Origin: Allium sativum
Lineage: Eukaryota > Streptophyta > Magnoliopsida > Asparagales > Amaryllidaceae
Assembly: GCA_030737875.1 (NCBI GenBank)
Contig: CM060925.1
Coordinates: 480,933,514 to 480,997,513, forward strand
Direction of reading: 5' to 3'
DNA length: 64,000 nucleotides
Below are positions 35,301 to 46,759 of the stretch, piece by piece. The notes beneath the pieces were generated by a model. It was not told where the DNA came from, made no database searches, and saw nothing but the letters and a program-made list of their open reading frames with translations. Each line of letters opens with the position of its first letter. Positions within the stretch are counted from its first letter, which is position 1. The position numbers and the translations under genes were made by a program.

Positions 35301-36118
35301 CATGATATATGGTACCCATGCCGTCTAGGATTGACATTTATGATTGAATTTTCTTTTGAAAACATATATACACTAGTAATAATATCAAACACTTTTGTTT
35401 TTATACGTATGAAGCATTTTTGGCCATTATAAGGTAAAACTCTATCCTTCGGCTTGCGTTGCATTGTGTGATGGGACCTGAGTCTTATAATGGCTTCATT
35501 TTTATAAAAAGCATTGCGAAGATTTAATCAATTACTTTATTTCATGCACTAGCACTCATTGGAGTAAACCCGTTCCACGAAAGTGGCGTGGTCCTTTGAT
35601 TTGCCTTATTATCGTTGTTTAATAAGTTAAGTAGATTTCTCATACCAGTCCCATGACTGACTCGTAGTTTGTTTCAACTTGCAAACTCGGGTGCCCTCAT
35701 TTTCACATGGGCAGCCTAGTTATAGGTAGCTGACATATTTTGGCTTGGCACCGCAGTAGAGGTGCACTTTTGGGCTAATGGCGAGGCTTGACTACATTGT
35801 GATGATTGTGACTTTTCCACAATTATTGTATATGTATTATGATTCCGCCACTGGCGATGTAGACTGATGATTAGTTATGTATTCTCTATGTATGATTCCG
35901 CCATAGGCAATGTAGACTGATTATGTACTGTTATGCACTAAGTAGTATCCTGCACTGTGCTCTCTGATGTGGTGATATATATGATTCCGCTGTCATATTT
36001 GTGTAAATTATTCTATTTCTTGTTTATGCTATTATCTGTACTCTGCTAATGATGATTAATGTGTTATATTCCAATGATTATCCTTAACACCATGGCACGT
36101 GGTTTTGGGGTCGTCACA
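30728..36118 (+). repeat. Complex B LTR2, central (5391 bp)
   Basis: Collinear with LTR1 and LTR3. The terminal TG is changed to AG (AGTAACAACCTGG), which would block use of this end by integrase. It ends GGGGTCGTCACA. A frame of 174 codons at 34908-35432 is open here but broken in LTR1 and LTR3. The GC island is at 31570-31850 and the conserved hairpin block at 35645-35664. Confidence 0.88.
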
Positions 36119-36120
36119 GC

Positions 36121-36132
36121 TGGTACCGGAGC
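36121..36132 (+). promoter_or_regulatory. Body 2 primer binding site, altered
   Basis: TGGTACCGGAGC, with two differences from TGGTATCAGAGC. The A-to-G change at position 8 is shared with body 1. Confidence 0.75.
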
Positions 36133-36171
36133 TTTGGTTAACCTTAGTTCTGGAATTTAACACATTAAACA

Positions 36172-36249
36172 CTTCATCAGAATAGAATCAGTAGTGTTCT
36201 AAGGCGAGTAGCTCATTAGAGATAGGACTAGTAATGTCCTAGAATGAGC
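36172..36249 (+). ncRNA. Leader hairpin units in body 2
   Basis: The second unit (36211-36249) matches body 1: GCTCATT/AATGAGC outside, AGGAC/GTCCT inside. The first unit has an inner stem AGAAT/GTTCT (with one G-T pair) around CAGTAGT. Confidence 0.55.
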
Positions 36250-36377
36250 TAAGCAGAATAGAAAAAACAATTTGATCAGTACATCGTTGTCTTTCCTTAA
36301 GTTCTTCTGCTTTACCATACAATAAAATTATTTTTTCTGTAGGCTGACTCTTTTCTTGCTTATACAGAACTTGAACA

Positions 36378-37290
36378 ATGGCTATCCGAGCAGCCGCTGG
36401 TAGAGGAGGCCGAGCTGGCCATGGCAGAGGATGAGGAGAAGTCCCAGCTAAAGAAGGACCCTTGATACAACCCCCGGCCGCTCAACAATTCGAGCTAGAC
36501 CACGTGGCAAAAAGGTACAAGAACCTAGGAGACAAAACCTTCTCGGGAATGGGCACTGTAACTGAGGCTCTTGCATGGCTGAAAACATGCTAGAAGATAC
36601 TAGGAGGCCTAAGGCTGGGTGATCAAGACAAAGCTTTCATGGGCGCTTGGCTCCTACAAGAAGAAGCCGAAATATGGTAGGAAGCTCTTACCGCAACAAA
36701 CAGAAATGCTGGTAGGATCTGGGACGAATTCAAAGAATTATTCAAAGAGAAGTATGTCCCTGAGCAAGCCCTTGAGCGCATGCACGACGAATTCGCAAAC
36801 CTCCAGCAAGGGGATCTCTCGGTGCAAGATTATCTGAACAAGTTTACACAATTATCCCGCTATGCTCCTGAGCTCGTCACCACCGCGAAGTCCAAGAACA
36901 AGAGGTTCATCCTCGGGCTGAAGCGACAGTACCAAGACAGGGCAATGGCCCACATCAAGCTGGCATTTAATGAATTAGTGGAAATGGCGTGTAACTATGA
37001 GGACCTGGATCAAAGGCACCTGGATCAAGACTGTGCTAAGAGCTAGGCCGGGAATAAGCACAAGCCTGCTACAAACCAGCTAGAATCAAGCAAGATGGCG
37101 TCCTTGAATCAACAGACTAGCAGGCCGCCAAAAGGAAGCTGCTACAATTGTGGCAAGGTGGGGGCAATAATCAAATGTTTGCACAACCCCGAAAAGGCAA
37201 AAGACCGACTCTCAAGGTTCAAGCCAGGGCTCTCAGAACCCTCGCTCATGCTTTAACTACCGCAGGACAGATCATCTTGTCAAAGACTGT
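36378..37290 (+). pseudogene. gag: gag pseudogene, body 2
   Basis: Same protein as at 26478 but broken early. The Arg/Gly-rich start runs into TGA at 36432-36434 (CGA in body 1), then TAG near 36592 and near 36678. A 12-bp duplication lies near 36735-36750. From 36780 the capsid C-terminal part is open (QQGDLSVQDYLNKF, FILGLKRQYQ) to the shared TAG at 37044-37046. Two zinc knuckles follow in different frames. The first (37140-37178, CYNCGKVGAIIKC) lacks its His and one residue. The second (37249-37290) has Tyr in place of its second Cys but keeps His and the last Cys. Confidence 0.85.
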
Positions 37291-37293
37291 CCT

Positions 37294-37527
37294 TTGCTTA
37301 AGAAGGCCGCAGTAGCTCACGTATATGACGGGACGAATCCGCCGGATGCTTCCGATGGAGCAGGTAAACCCGATGTTTTGGGAGGTACCCATACATTTAA
37401 AAATATTCGTGTTTCTGTATTATTCGACACGGGTGCATCACGTAGTTCTATTGCTAGTAACATAGTTCACAAATTAAAGTTAAAGCAAAAAAGCTCAAAG
37501 ACTCAGTTGAAGTTCATAATCCAATAG
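37294..37527 (+). pseudogene. Protease, body 2 (active-site motif intact)
   Basis: The frame includes VSVLFDTGASRSSIAS, the retropepsin active site with its Asp at 37426-37428. It would process Gag-Pol as a dimer. The frame ends at a TAG shortly after and is out of phase with the RT frame that starts at 37593, so a frameshift separates them. Confidence 0.78.
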
Positions 37528-37592
37528 GCGGTTCGATTATTCTCAGTTTACATTGTAAAGTACCTGTTTCTTTTTCTCGATACCGGTTTCCT

Positions 37593-38735
37593 TTGGACCT
37601 AGTCGTTATGGACTTTCCCGAATTCGATATCATTCTCGGGCTTGATTGGTTAATGCAGTACGAAGCTGAAGTAAAGGGTGCGGAAAGGATAGTAAAAATT
37701 CGAACGAGGATTGGATATATTACTGTACCATGCCATGGTTCGAATCCAGATAGAAAGGAATTTTGGTCTGCGTTAGAAGTTATCCCCACTTCCTTAGAAG
37801 AGATTCCTGTTGTTAGAAACTATGCGGATGTGTTTGAAGAAGTCGAAAACTTACCTCCGCAAAGAGAAATAGAATTCAGAATTGATCTAATTCCTAATGC
37901 CAGACCAGTAGTACATCCAATTCACATAATGACTCCAAAGGAAAAGGAAGAATTAGGCGATCAAACTCGTCAACTGCTATGGAAGGGTCTGATCAGACCT
38001 AGCTTTTATAGTTGGGGTGCAGCTGTAGTGTTTGTCCCAAAGTCAGACGGTACTCTTCGATTGTGTGTTGATTACCGAGACCTCAACAAACAGACGCTCA
38101 AAAGCAAATACACATTACCCCGCATCGATGATCTGCTAGACCAATTAAATGGGGCGAGAGTATTTTCCCGAATAGACCTAGCTACGGGTTTTCATCAATT
38201 GAGAATTGCAGAGGAGTGTGTTCCTTTGACAGCTTTCAGAGGTCCAGACATATTTTATGAATGGTTAGTAATGTCGTTCGGTCTATGCAATGCTCCAGCA
38301 TACTTTGTCGATCTAATGAATAGAGTGTTCAGGGGAGTTCTGAATAAATTTGTCCTCGTATTCATCGATGATATTTTAATCTACTCCAAATCAAAACCCG
38401 AGCATGAAAAACACTTAGAACAAGTATTGGAGATTCTGAAAAAGAACGTCTTCAAAGCCAAATTCTCTAAATGTGTCTTCTGGCAAGATGAAGTGAAGTT
38501 CCTTGGCCATGTCATGTCAAAGGAAGGGATTTCTGTCGATCCGAGCAAAATAACAGCAATTCAAGATTGGAAACAGCCTACTACACCCACAGAGGTCAGG
38601 AGTTTTATGGGGTTGGCTAGTTATTATCGAAAATTCGTTAAGGATTTCTCGAAGATATCCAGTCCGTAAACGAAGCTAACGAAGAAGCACGAGAAACTTA
38701 AGTGGACTTCTGACTGTGAGGAAGCTTTCCAGGCA
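37593..38735 (+). pseudogene. pol: Reverse transcriptase, body 2 (longest surviving pol frame)
   Basis: An open frame of 358 codons (37593-38669) covers the end of the protease domain ([10 protein letters not shown]), the link ([14 protein letters not shown]) and nearly all of the Ty3/gypsy [52 protein letters not shown], the catalytic FIDDILIYS (38361-38387), then [18 protein letters not shown] and [17 protein letters not shown]. It stops at TAA 38667-38669, where body 1 has TTA, so the frame to RNase H is broken by one substitution. The motifs needed for catalysis are present, but the protein cannot be made whole. Confidence 0.87.
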
Positions 38736-39075
38736 TTGAAATTGAAATTGACAACTGCTCCAGTGTCAACCATTATCGATGGCAATCAGGATTTGACGGT
38801 TTGGACAGATGCTTCTATTAGAGGTCTTGGTGCAGTGTTAATGCAAAGAGGCCAAGTAGTTGCTTATGCAAGCCGCCAACTGAAACCACATGAGAAGAAT
38901 TATGTAACTCATGATCTTGAGTTGCTAGCTATCGTTTTTGCTTTGAAAATCTGGAGGCATTACCTATTGTGTGAGAAATTTGAACTTATACAGATCATCA
39001 ATCATTGAAGTATTTATACACCCAGTAAGATCTGAATTTGAGACAGCAGCGTGGGCTAGAATTTCTTGCAACGTA
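38736..39075 (+). pseudogene. RNase H, body 2
   Basis: 38736-39008 reads [40 protein letters not shown] and RHYLL. One base is missing near 38985 relative to body 1, so the next catalytic segment (TDHQ) is read out of frame and a stop follows. Confidence 0.8.
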
Positions 39076-40233
39076 TGATCTAGATATCTTGTATATGCCG
39101 GGAAAGTCTAGCGTTGTAGCGGATGCGCTTAGTAGAAAAACCGCAATCATTGCCAATCTTATAATTACGCCAGGATTGATTGATAAAATATCCGCTCTCC
39201 AGAAAAACGATCACTTCATTCAAAGGATCAGAGGGAGAATACAGAAGGGCGAGCCCTCAAGTTTACAGATAGATAAAGAAGAAGTTCTGATACTAAAAGA
39301 GAGAATTTGTGTTCCCAACATCCCAGAGCTCAAAAGAGAGGTGCTCGATGAATGCCATAAATCCAAACTTTGCATTCATCCTGGAGTAAGTAAAATGTAC
39401 AACGATATCAAACACACTTTTTGGTGGAAGGCGATGAAGAGGGACATTTCTTTATATGTTAGCCGATGCCCTACTTGTCAATTAGTCAAGAACGACCAAC
39501 AAAAGCTAGCTGGATTGTTGCAACCGTTGGAAGTTCCAGGTTGGAAATGGGAACAGATTTCCATGGATTTCATAGATGGTTTGCCCCAAACCAAGAAAGG
39601 TAATGACAGTATTTGGGTAATCGTAGATCGCTACACGAAGACTGCCCATTTCATACCTGTCAGATCCAGTAGAACCGCTAAAAGTCTAGCACAGATATAT
39701 TTCAAAGAAATTGTTAAGCTGCATGGAATTCCCATCAGCATAGTCAGTGATAGAGACCCAATATTTGCTAGCAAATTCTGGGAGGCATTCTAGACAGAAT
39801 GGGAACGAAACTGAGTATGAACACCACTTATCACCCTCAGACAGGTGGCCAAACTGAGCGGGTGAATAGAATTCTATAAGATTTACTGCGGGCTTGTATA
39901 ATTGATTTTGGGGAGTCATGGGAAGATCACTTACATTTGGAAGAATTCTCATATAACAATAGCTATCAAGCAAGTTTGGGGATGTCCCCATTTGAAGCAT
40001 TATACGGTAGACCGTGCAGGTCTCCAGCATGTTGGGTAGAACCTAGCAACAGACTTGTGTTAGGACCCGATATGATTAGAGAATCATCTGATAAAGTCGA
40101 CTTCATCAAGAAGCGAATGAAAACCGCACAAAGCAAACAGAAAAGTTATGCGGATTCTAGAAGAAGAGATTTATCATTTGTCGTGGGAGATTATGTATAT
40201 TTAAGAGTTTCTCCGATGAGGGGAGTAATCTGA
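39038..40233 (+). pseudogene. Integrase, body 2
   Basis: 39038-39793 is open and covers the HHCC zinc domain ([12 protein letters not shown] ... RCPTC) and most of the core, including the first two catalytic Asp residues (MDFIDGLP and IVSDRDPIF). It ends at TAG just after FWEAF. The third acidic residue region (QTERVNRIL) lies after an indel. 39937-40233 is open and carries YNNSYQASLGMSPFEALYG and GDYVYLRVSP, ending at TGA 40231 where body 1 has CGA. Confidence 0.82.
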
Positions 40234-40620
40234 TTTGGCAAAACTGGGAAGTTGGCACCGATATTTATTGGTCCCTTTCCTATTCTTGAACGAATTGGAA
40301 CTCTTGCTTATAGGGTTCAATTACCAGATTGGTTGCCTGGAGTGCATGATGTATTTCACGTATCTCAACTATGAAGACATGTGCATGATCCAGATCTTAT
40401 TGTAGAAGAAGCAGCGCAACAGGACTTGGGAATAACTCCAGAATTAGCAGTCAGAAAAGAGCCATTAAAGATTTTTGGCAAAGAAACTAGAGAGCTAAGG
40501 ATCAAAAAGATTCATTTAGTTAAAGTGCAGTGGAGTAGTGATCCTAGAGACTGTACTTGGGAGACTGAGGAGAGCATTAAGCAAGCTTACCCCAAATGCA
40601 GAGTGGACATCTCTGACTAA
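40234..40620 (+). pseudogene. GPY/F and chromodomain-like end of pol, body 2
   Basis: Continues with FGKTGKLAP and GPFPILERIGTLAYRVQLP, then the TGA at 40372-40374 shared with body 1. The open part 40381-40620 has ELRIKKIHLVKVQWSSDP and DCTWETEESIKQAYPKC, matching the Tekay-type chromodomain pattern. Confidence 0.72.
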
Positions 40621-40708
40621 CTCCGGTGCAAGGTACCTTTACAATACTTTGCATTTACATTTTGTTTCCTACTTTACTGTTGTTCCCTTTTCGGGGGCAA
40701 AAAATTTT

Positions 40709-40720
40709 AAGTGGGGGAGA
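40709..40720 (+). promoter_or_regulatory. Body 2 polypurine tract
   Basis: AAGTGGGGGAGA, directly before LTR3 (TGTAACAACTCAG at 40722). Confidence 0.87.
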
Positions 40721-40721
40721 T

Positions 40722-43700
40722 TGTAACAACTCAGAAAATATGAGCAAATTTAAAAAAAAAAATTGTTATTTCGAAGGAATTTGAACAATTGAAATAGAAT
40801 ATTTCAATAAAATAGTGATGTAGAAATAGTAGGGCAGTTTGAAAATTTGAATTCAAACTTTGACTGACTGCACCGGGTGCAAAATATAACGGATTTTAGT
40901 GAAACCAAAAATATTTAAATCTGTCTATGAATACATTTCTAACGAATCTGAAAAATCGAAGTTTCATAGTGGGAATCAAAATTTATGGCCAAATGAAGTT
41001 TCATAGTGGGTTTCAAATTTCAAATTTTTTGAAGCTAGTATGTGAGCGTATCAAAAGAAAATGTGTTTGGTCAATTTCTGTTCAATTGGATCGACCAGAA
41101 AAGGGTCATTTTTCATGCGATCTCAGAATTCGACGAAACTAGTTTTGTTCGGACCGTAGCGTCAAAACATAGCTAGATTTATTTTTCTGGAATTTTTCGA
41201 ATCAGTTTGTGGCCCTGGCAAATTGAAATGTACATTCAAATTAAATATAAAATGTTTTATACTTTAATTTGAAAAAGGATTGACTGTAACAAATGAATTG
41301 GCCTACGAAACATATCCCATTGTGTCCGGGATGGGGGTATTTAGCTAGGGCTGACAGTCGTTGGGTTTGAATAGGGATCTGTGCGGAGAAACACTATTTT
41401 AAAATCTAATAAAACCATCGTCCAATCAAAATTCTCCATTCATTAAAATAAAATAAAAATTATCACAGAAACCCCGACCACCCCCTCTCGACATTGACGA
41501 CGGAAGTGCTCCCCCCTGCCCTGGCGATTTCCGATCGCCACAGCCCGAATCAGCCCCACCCCCAGTTCAACTTTTCGTTTGCCTCTCCCTCCTCTTTAAA
41601 TCCATACCTGCCACTCTCCCTATCGTCTTATATTTCGTGCGAACGACCTCCTCAAAGTATCGACCTTTCCGCCGCCGCCGCCATCGCCAGAGGCGATCGA
41701 ACTGGCCGTGACCACCAGGCGCGGAAGCCCCTCTCCTTCCTCCTCGACGTAGTATAAGCTGATCGACCTCTCGTGCAACGGATTTCGCAAAAACCGAAAA
41801 CCTAGTTTTGAACCATCGTGAAAGGTAACGGCTTTGATTTTCAAATTTGACAATAACACTTTTATGTGTTTCAAACTTTGAAAAATCATATCTTTATGGT
41901 GTGTTGACGAAATTCGATGAAACAGGAAACATTGTAACCACAAGGAGGCTCTCTACCACTTAGAAGAGACCGCGGATTTTTCTGAGCTCGCTAGGATTTT
42001 TAGCACCTCGACAACCAAGGTGAGATTTCTAATTGAAATGTGAATGGAAATTTCATGTATAAATTATATAAGCGAAATATAAATTATACACGTGTTGTAT
42101 ACCTCATGTACATGCGTTGTGTAAGCTATATGAGCGAAGTATGAATTATACATGCATTGTATAAATGATATATGTGTTGAAATGCAAGTGAAATATAGAA
42201 ATAATATATATATATATACTCCCCTCGTCCACAAACCATGGACGATATTTATTGTTTGTGAATTGGTGTGAAAAATTTGGTGAATAATGCGAATGGTTGA
42301 ATAATTGTTTGTGGTTGATATTGATTGGTTGTGGTTGAAAAATACCCATTGGTGATTGAAAAAAATTGGAAATAATTGTGGAAATGAAAATAAAACATGC
42401 CGCCTACGTGCGAACTAGATGCATGAAATCCCAATTGTCAAAAACCGCGAGGTTTTAAGGTAGAGCGAGGAGCCGTACTCGGGACGGTGCCGGTTTTAAC
42501 TAACCTGCCGTTATGCTGCCGAAATTTTGAATAATATTCATGTGTTAGAATTATTTTCATATGTTGAAATTATTTTCATGCGTCAAAACTAAAGTCATGT
42601 GTTGAAACTATATCTATGTGTGGAAGTGCTCATGTGTTGAAAAGTAATGTGTGAAAATTAAATTCATGTGTTGAACGAATAAAGTGTTTAAACAATAAAA
42701 ATCACATTTTGAAAATATATATGAAGTATGTAAAATATTCACCTTATAAATAAATAGTTTCAACAATATAAAATTTTCATCTTTCTTATATGAACAAACT
42801 ATATAAAATATCCATGTGTAAAAATGCTCATGTGTTGAGAAGTGTGTGTGGTGAAAAGGTTCATGTGTTGAATTAAAGATTGAACAATAAAAATTACATA
42901 TTTATTGAAATTATGATGTGTTAAAAACATTCATGTGTTGAATAAATATTTTAGACGAAAAAATACCATTTTTATCATATATGTGATTTGCTAAAAATAT
43001 GCGAGTGTTGAAATAAATATTTGTGAAAGGAATATTATTTTTAACATGCATAGGAACTAAATAAAATAGTCATGTGTTGAAATATATTTTAGTGCGCCAA
43101 AAATATCATTTTTGAAATGTGAAGGTCAAAAATAACCACTTGTTCAAATAAATATGCATGAGTTGAAATATTCATTATTTAGCTAATGATATGATTTTTG
43201 CTTGTGTATGCAACATTGGAATGAATGGTGTCTTTAAACCAAATTGAATCAAATATGAAGTTGAATGGAAAATGATAAGTGATAAGAATTGCACATATGT
43301 ACATGCATATTTATTGAACAGGTTATAGCAAAGAGGCTAGAGAAGAGGAATAAAATTGTTTTCCCGACAAATAGGTACATGTTTACTGTTTTGCTTGGGT
43401 GATGATTTTATGAGCCTATTGGCTAGCCGCTTGGCCTTTTCTTTTTCTTTTTGAGATGAGACGCCCGTGTGGCTATTTGGGAATTTTCCCAGCCCCTCCC
43501 GTACAAAGGAGGTTATGGCGAAATTTTCCAAAATTTAAAGGCGTTAGTGAAATATTTGAAGTGAAAACGATAAAGAAATCGTCGAATGAACAATATATAT
43601 ATAAATAAATAAATAAAATTAAAATGAAACGTGGTCGTGTAGTTCGTGTTTTGAAACCGTGATTTCAAACGACTACTGCGGGAAATCCGACCATCGGATT

Positions 43701-46026
43701 TTCCCGAAACCACAACTTTATGTTTTCCTTGGAAATATCTTTCCAATGGCACCAACTTTGTAAAGATCCGACGGTTGGATTTTCTGGAATGTTTAATTCA
43801 AATCTGAAGAAACACAGTGCCAGAATCGATTATATTTATATATAAATATAATTAAATTAAATCGAATAACGACGCTGCCATTCGTATTTTGAAATCGTAA
43901 CTTCAAACGACTAGTGAAGGAAATCCGACCGTCGGTTTTTCCCAAAACTAAAACCGTGGGATTCATTTTGAAAGGATCTTTCTAATGAAATAAAATTTGT
44001 GAAGATCCAACTTTTAGATTTTCATATATGTGTAAGACAAATTTGGTGAAAACAGCGTCAGTGCCTCGGCGCGACCTGAAACGTCGTTTAATTAAATATG
44101 GTCGTTTTTAGATAAATAAAAATGGCGATATATCGTTATAAAATATTATAAATGATATAGAGTGGAAATAAACCGATTTTGCTGTGTTGGCTTGATATGT
44201 GATGGTTGAATGTATTTAGCATGAAAATATACTAAGGAACTGAAATGTGAATGTTGAGTAATTTAACCATGTGAATAATGGATTTGAAAATCTAAATATA
44301 CGTGGATTATTTGAAAAGGCCGAGTTAATTCTCATTTCAAATAATCGATCGACGGTGAGAAGTCGAAGAGATGAAGACGGTTCAAGATAGACGATCTTCA
44401 CATTGGATGGATGGGCGCTACTGATGCTCGTGATTGGAGTAGCTACCTTGAAGGAGCTGAAGTAGTAGCCGTCCGGACGTCTTGTTGATTGTGCGGATGT
44501 GCGAGGAATTTGGTGCCTTCGGTTTCGTTCAAACCCAGAACGAACTTGTAAATGGACTGTGTGTCTGACATTGGATTTTGTTCTGTTCTGATTGATCTCT
44601 GTTAAATATATATCTGTTTGGCGGAGGAGAATTTATTCTCTTGCTTAATGCTTTTCTCTGACACCTACGAGCTCAGAGGTTATATATTGATAGAAATCAG
44701 TCGCATGGAGTGGATTGCCTGTGTGGCACGCCTAAGTGGCATATGATCAAGGCTTCTGTTGCAAAGCAAAGTCTTGTGGTTGATGATCAAAGCATGGCCT
44801 GTGTGACGTAGCTTTATGTATAACATGGATTCGCGAGCCTCACACCCCAGTATGAGTCAAAAACGGGAGAAGGACCGCTGGGAGAGCACGATGTTTCTTT
44901 CTAGCTATGGTGGTGTTAGTGACCTACCAGCCTTGGCATTTATATCTACTTTTCACCTATGTGGTTGTTGGAATGTGAGTCGCCTCGATTATAGGTCTGT
45001 AAGGATCGGGAAACGTGTGTTCAGGAATTGCCAATCCTCAAAAGTAAGAGAGGACCGGCCCAGCCGATTCCAAGGATCGCTGTGTGCGATCCTGAGGCAT
45101 TTGCTAGAGTGTCTCGAACGGAGAGGAGCTTGCCCCTTGCCTCGACTCATGATGGAATCCAGTTTCCAATACGAAATTGTGGATGTGATTGTATTACTAG
45201 TATGGCGACATGATATATGATACCCATGCCGTCTAGGATCGATATTTATGATTGCATTTGCTTTTGAAAACATATATACACTAGTAATAATATCAAACAC
45301 TTTTGTTTTTATACGTATGAAGCATTTTTGGCCATTATAAGGTAAAACTCTATCCTCCGGCTTGCGTTGCATTGTGTGATGGGACCTGAGTCTTATAATG
45401 GCTTCATTTTTATAAAAAACATTGCGAAGATTTAATCATTTACTTTATTTCATGCACTAGCACTCATTGGAGTAAACCCGTTCCGTGAAAGTGGTGTGGT
45501 CCTTTGATTTTCCTTATTATTGTTGTTTAATAAGTTAAGTAGATTTCTCATACCAGTCCCATGACTGACTCGTAGTTTGTTTCACCTTGCAAACTCGGGT
45601 GCCCTCATTTTCACACGGGCAGCCTAGTTACAGGTAGCTGACATATTTTTGCTTGGCACCGCAGTAGAGGTGCACTTTTGGGCTAATGGCGAGGCTTGAC
45701 TACATTGTGATGATTGTGACTTTTCCGCCATTATTGTATATGTATTATGATTCCGCCACTGGCGATGTAGACTGATGTTTAGTTATGTATTCTCTATGTA
45801 TGATTCCGCCACAGGTGATGTAGACTGATTATGTATTGTTATGCACTAAGTAGTATCCTGCACTGTGCTCTCTGATGTGGTGATATATATGATTCAGCTG
45901 TCATATTTGTTTAAATTATTCTATTTCTTGTTTATGCTATTATCTGTACTCTGCTAATGATGATTAATGTGTTATATTCCAATGATTATCCTTAACACCA
46001 TGGCACGGGGTTTTGGGGTCGTCACA
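40722..46026 (+). repeat. Complex B LTR3 (5305 bp)
   Basis: Ends GGGGTCGTCACA, followed by ACTTG. Near 41000-41015 it lacks about 130 bp of the paired-module block present in LTR1 (about 21150-21300). The deletion lies between short repeats (TTTCATAGTGGG). The conserved hairpin block is at 45553-45572. Confidence 0.88.
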
Positions 46027-46031
46027 ACTTG
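46027..46031. repeat. Target-site duplication of complex B, right copy
   Basis: ACTTG, matching 20895-20899. The D LTR continues after it. Confidence 0.88.
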
Positions 46032-46599
46032 AATGAAGAAAATGAGTGGATTTTTTTATAGTTGGAGAGGGTGCTTCATGTGTTGCCACATCATGGGACA
46101 CATGTTGTTCAAGCATGCTTAGCTTCATGCATGTTAACATGTGTCCTAGATACTTGTTTATACATGGATGAGTGAGATTTCTAATAGCATTTAGTAGGAA
46201 ATGCTACAGTTAGGGTATGCAACATTAAGGAAGTGTTACAAAAGTTTAGTTTATATGTTTTGACAACATATTTTGACAAAAGCTGATATATTTTTGTCGG
46301 TGTACTTTATAGTTATATTCTATGCTTTTAAATAATTATTTTATTACTGAAATCAAATTTAAAATACAACTTAATATCATTAATTTAAATTTTCAAATGA
46401 TTGAACCAAATCAAATATGACAAGTTATAAAATTCTATTCTGCTTCAATAAATTGGTTAAAAACTATAAATTGACAAAACCTGTTTATAAATGTCACATT
46501 CAGCTTATTATCATATAGAAACCATTTTTTTCAAATTATATATTCAAAGTTATATGAATTATCTAAATTAATCAGGGTTCAAAAATCTGGGTTGTTACA
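46032..46599 (-). mobile_element. Element D 3' LTR, proximal part (minus strand)
   Basis: On the minus strand this is the start of the LTR (TGTAACAACCCAG at 46599), up to the B insertion. With 16997-20899 it gives an LTR of about 4.47 kb. Confidence 0.8.
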
Positions 46600-46601
46600 T
46601 T

Positions 46602-46613
46602 CTCCCCTCTTAA
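46602..46613 (-). promoter_or_regulatory. Element D polypurine tract
   Basis: Minus strand TTAAGAGGGGAG, next to the LTR start and just after the pol-end remnant AATTTCGAGGATGAAATTTT. Confidence 0.82.
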
Positions 46614-46759
46614 GAAAATTTCATCCTCGAAATTGAATAAGAAGGGGATAGCTAAAAAGAAATAAATAAAGAGATAAATTTACCAAAGGGTTAGGCTAGG
46701 TTCGAATAGCAACTCTTGTATTTGGGATTGAAATTTTGCATACTCTCCTCTATTTTGGA

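Larger units (their letters stand above)
20900..46026 (+). mobile_element. Complex B: three LTRs and two gag-pol bodies in one insertion
   Basis: The order is LTR1 (20900-26218), body 1 (26219-30727), LTR2 (30728-36118), body 2 (36119-40721), LTR3 (40722-46026). One pair of ACTTG duplications flanks the whole, so it behaves as a single integration or as an element enlarged after integration. Bodies start with a PBS and end with a PPT. Domains seen are gag, zinc knuckles, protease, RT, RNase H, integrase and a C-terminal chromodomain-like part, typical of Tekay/Del chromoviruses. Both bodies carry several stops and frameshifts, some of them shared. Unequal recombination between LTRs of sister copies, or integration of a tandem cDNA, would give this layout. 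Confidence 0.88.
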
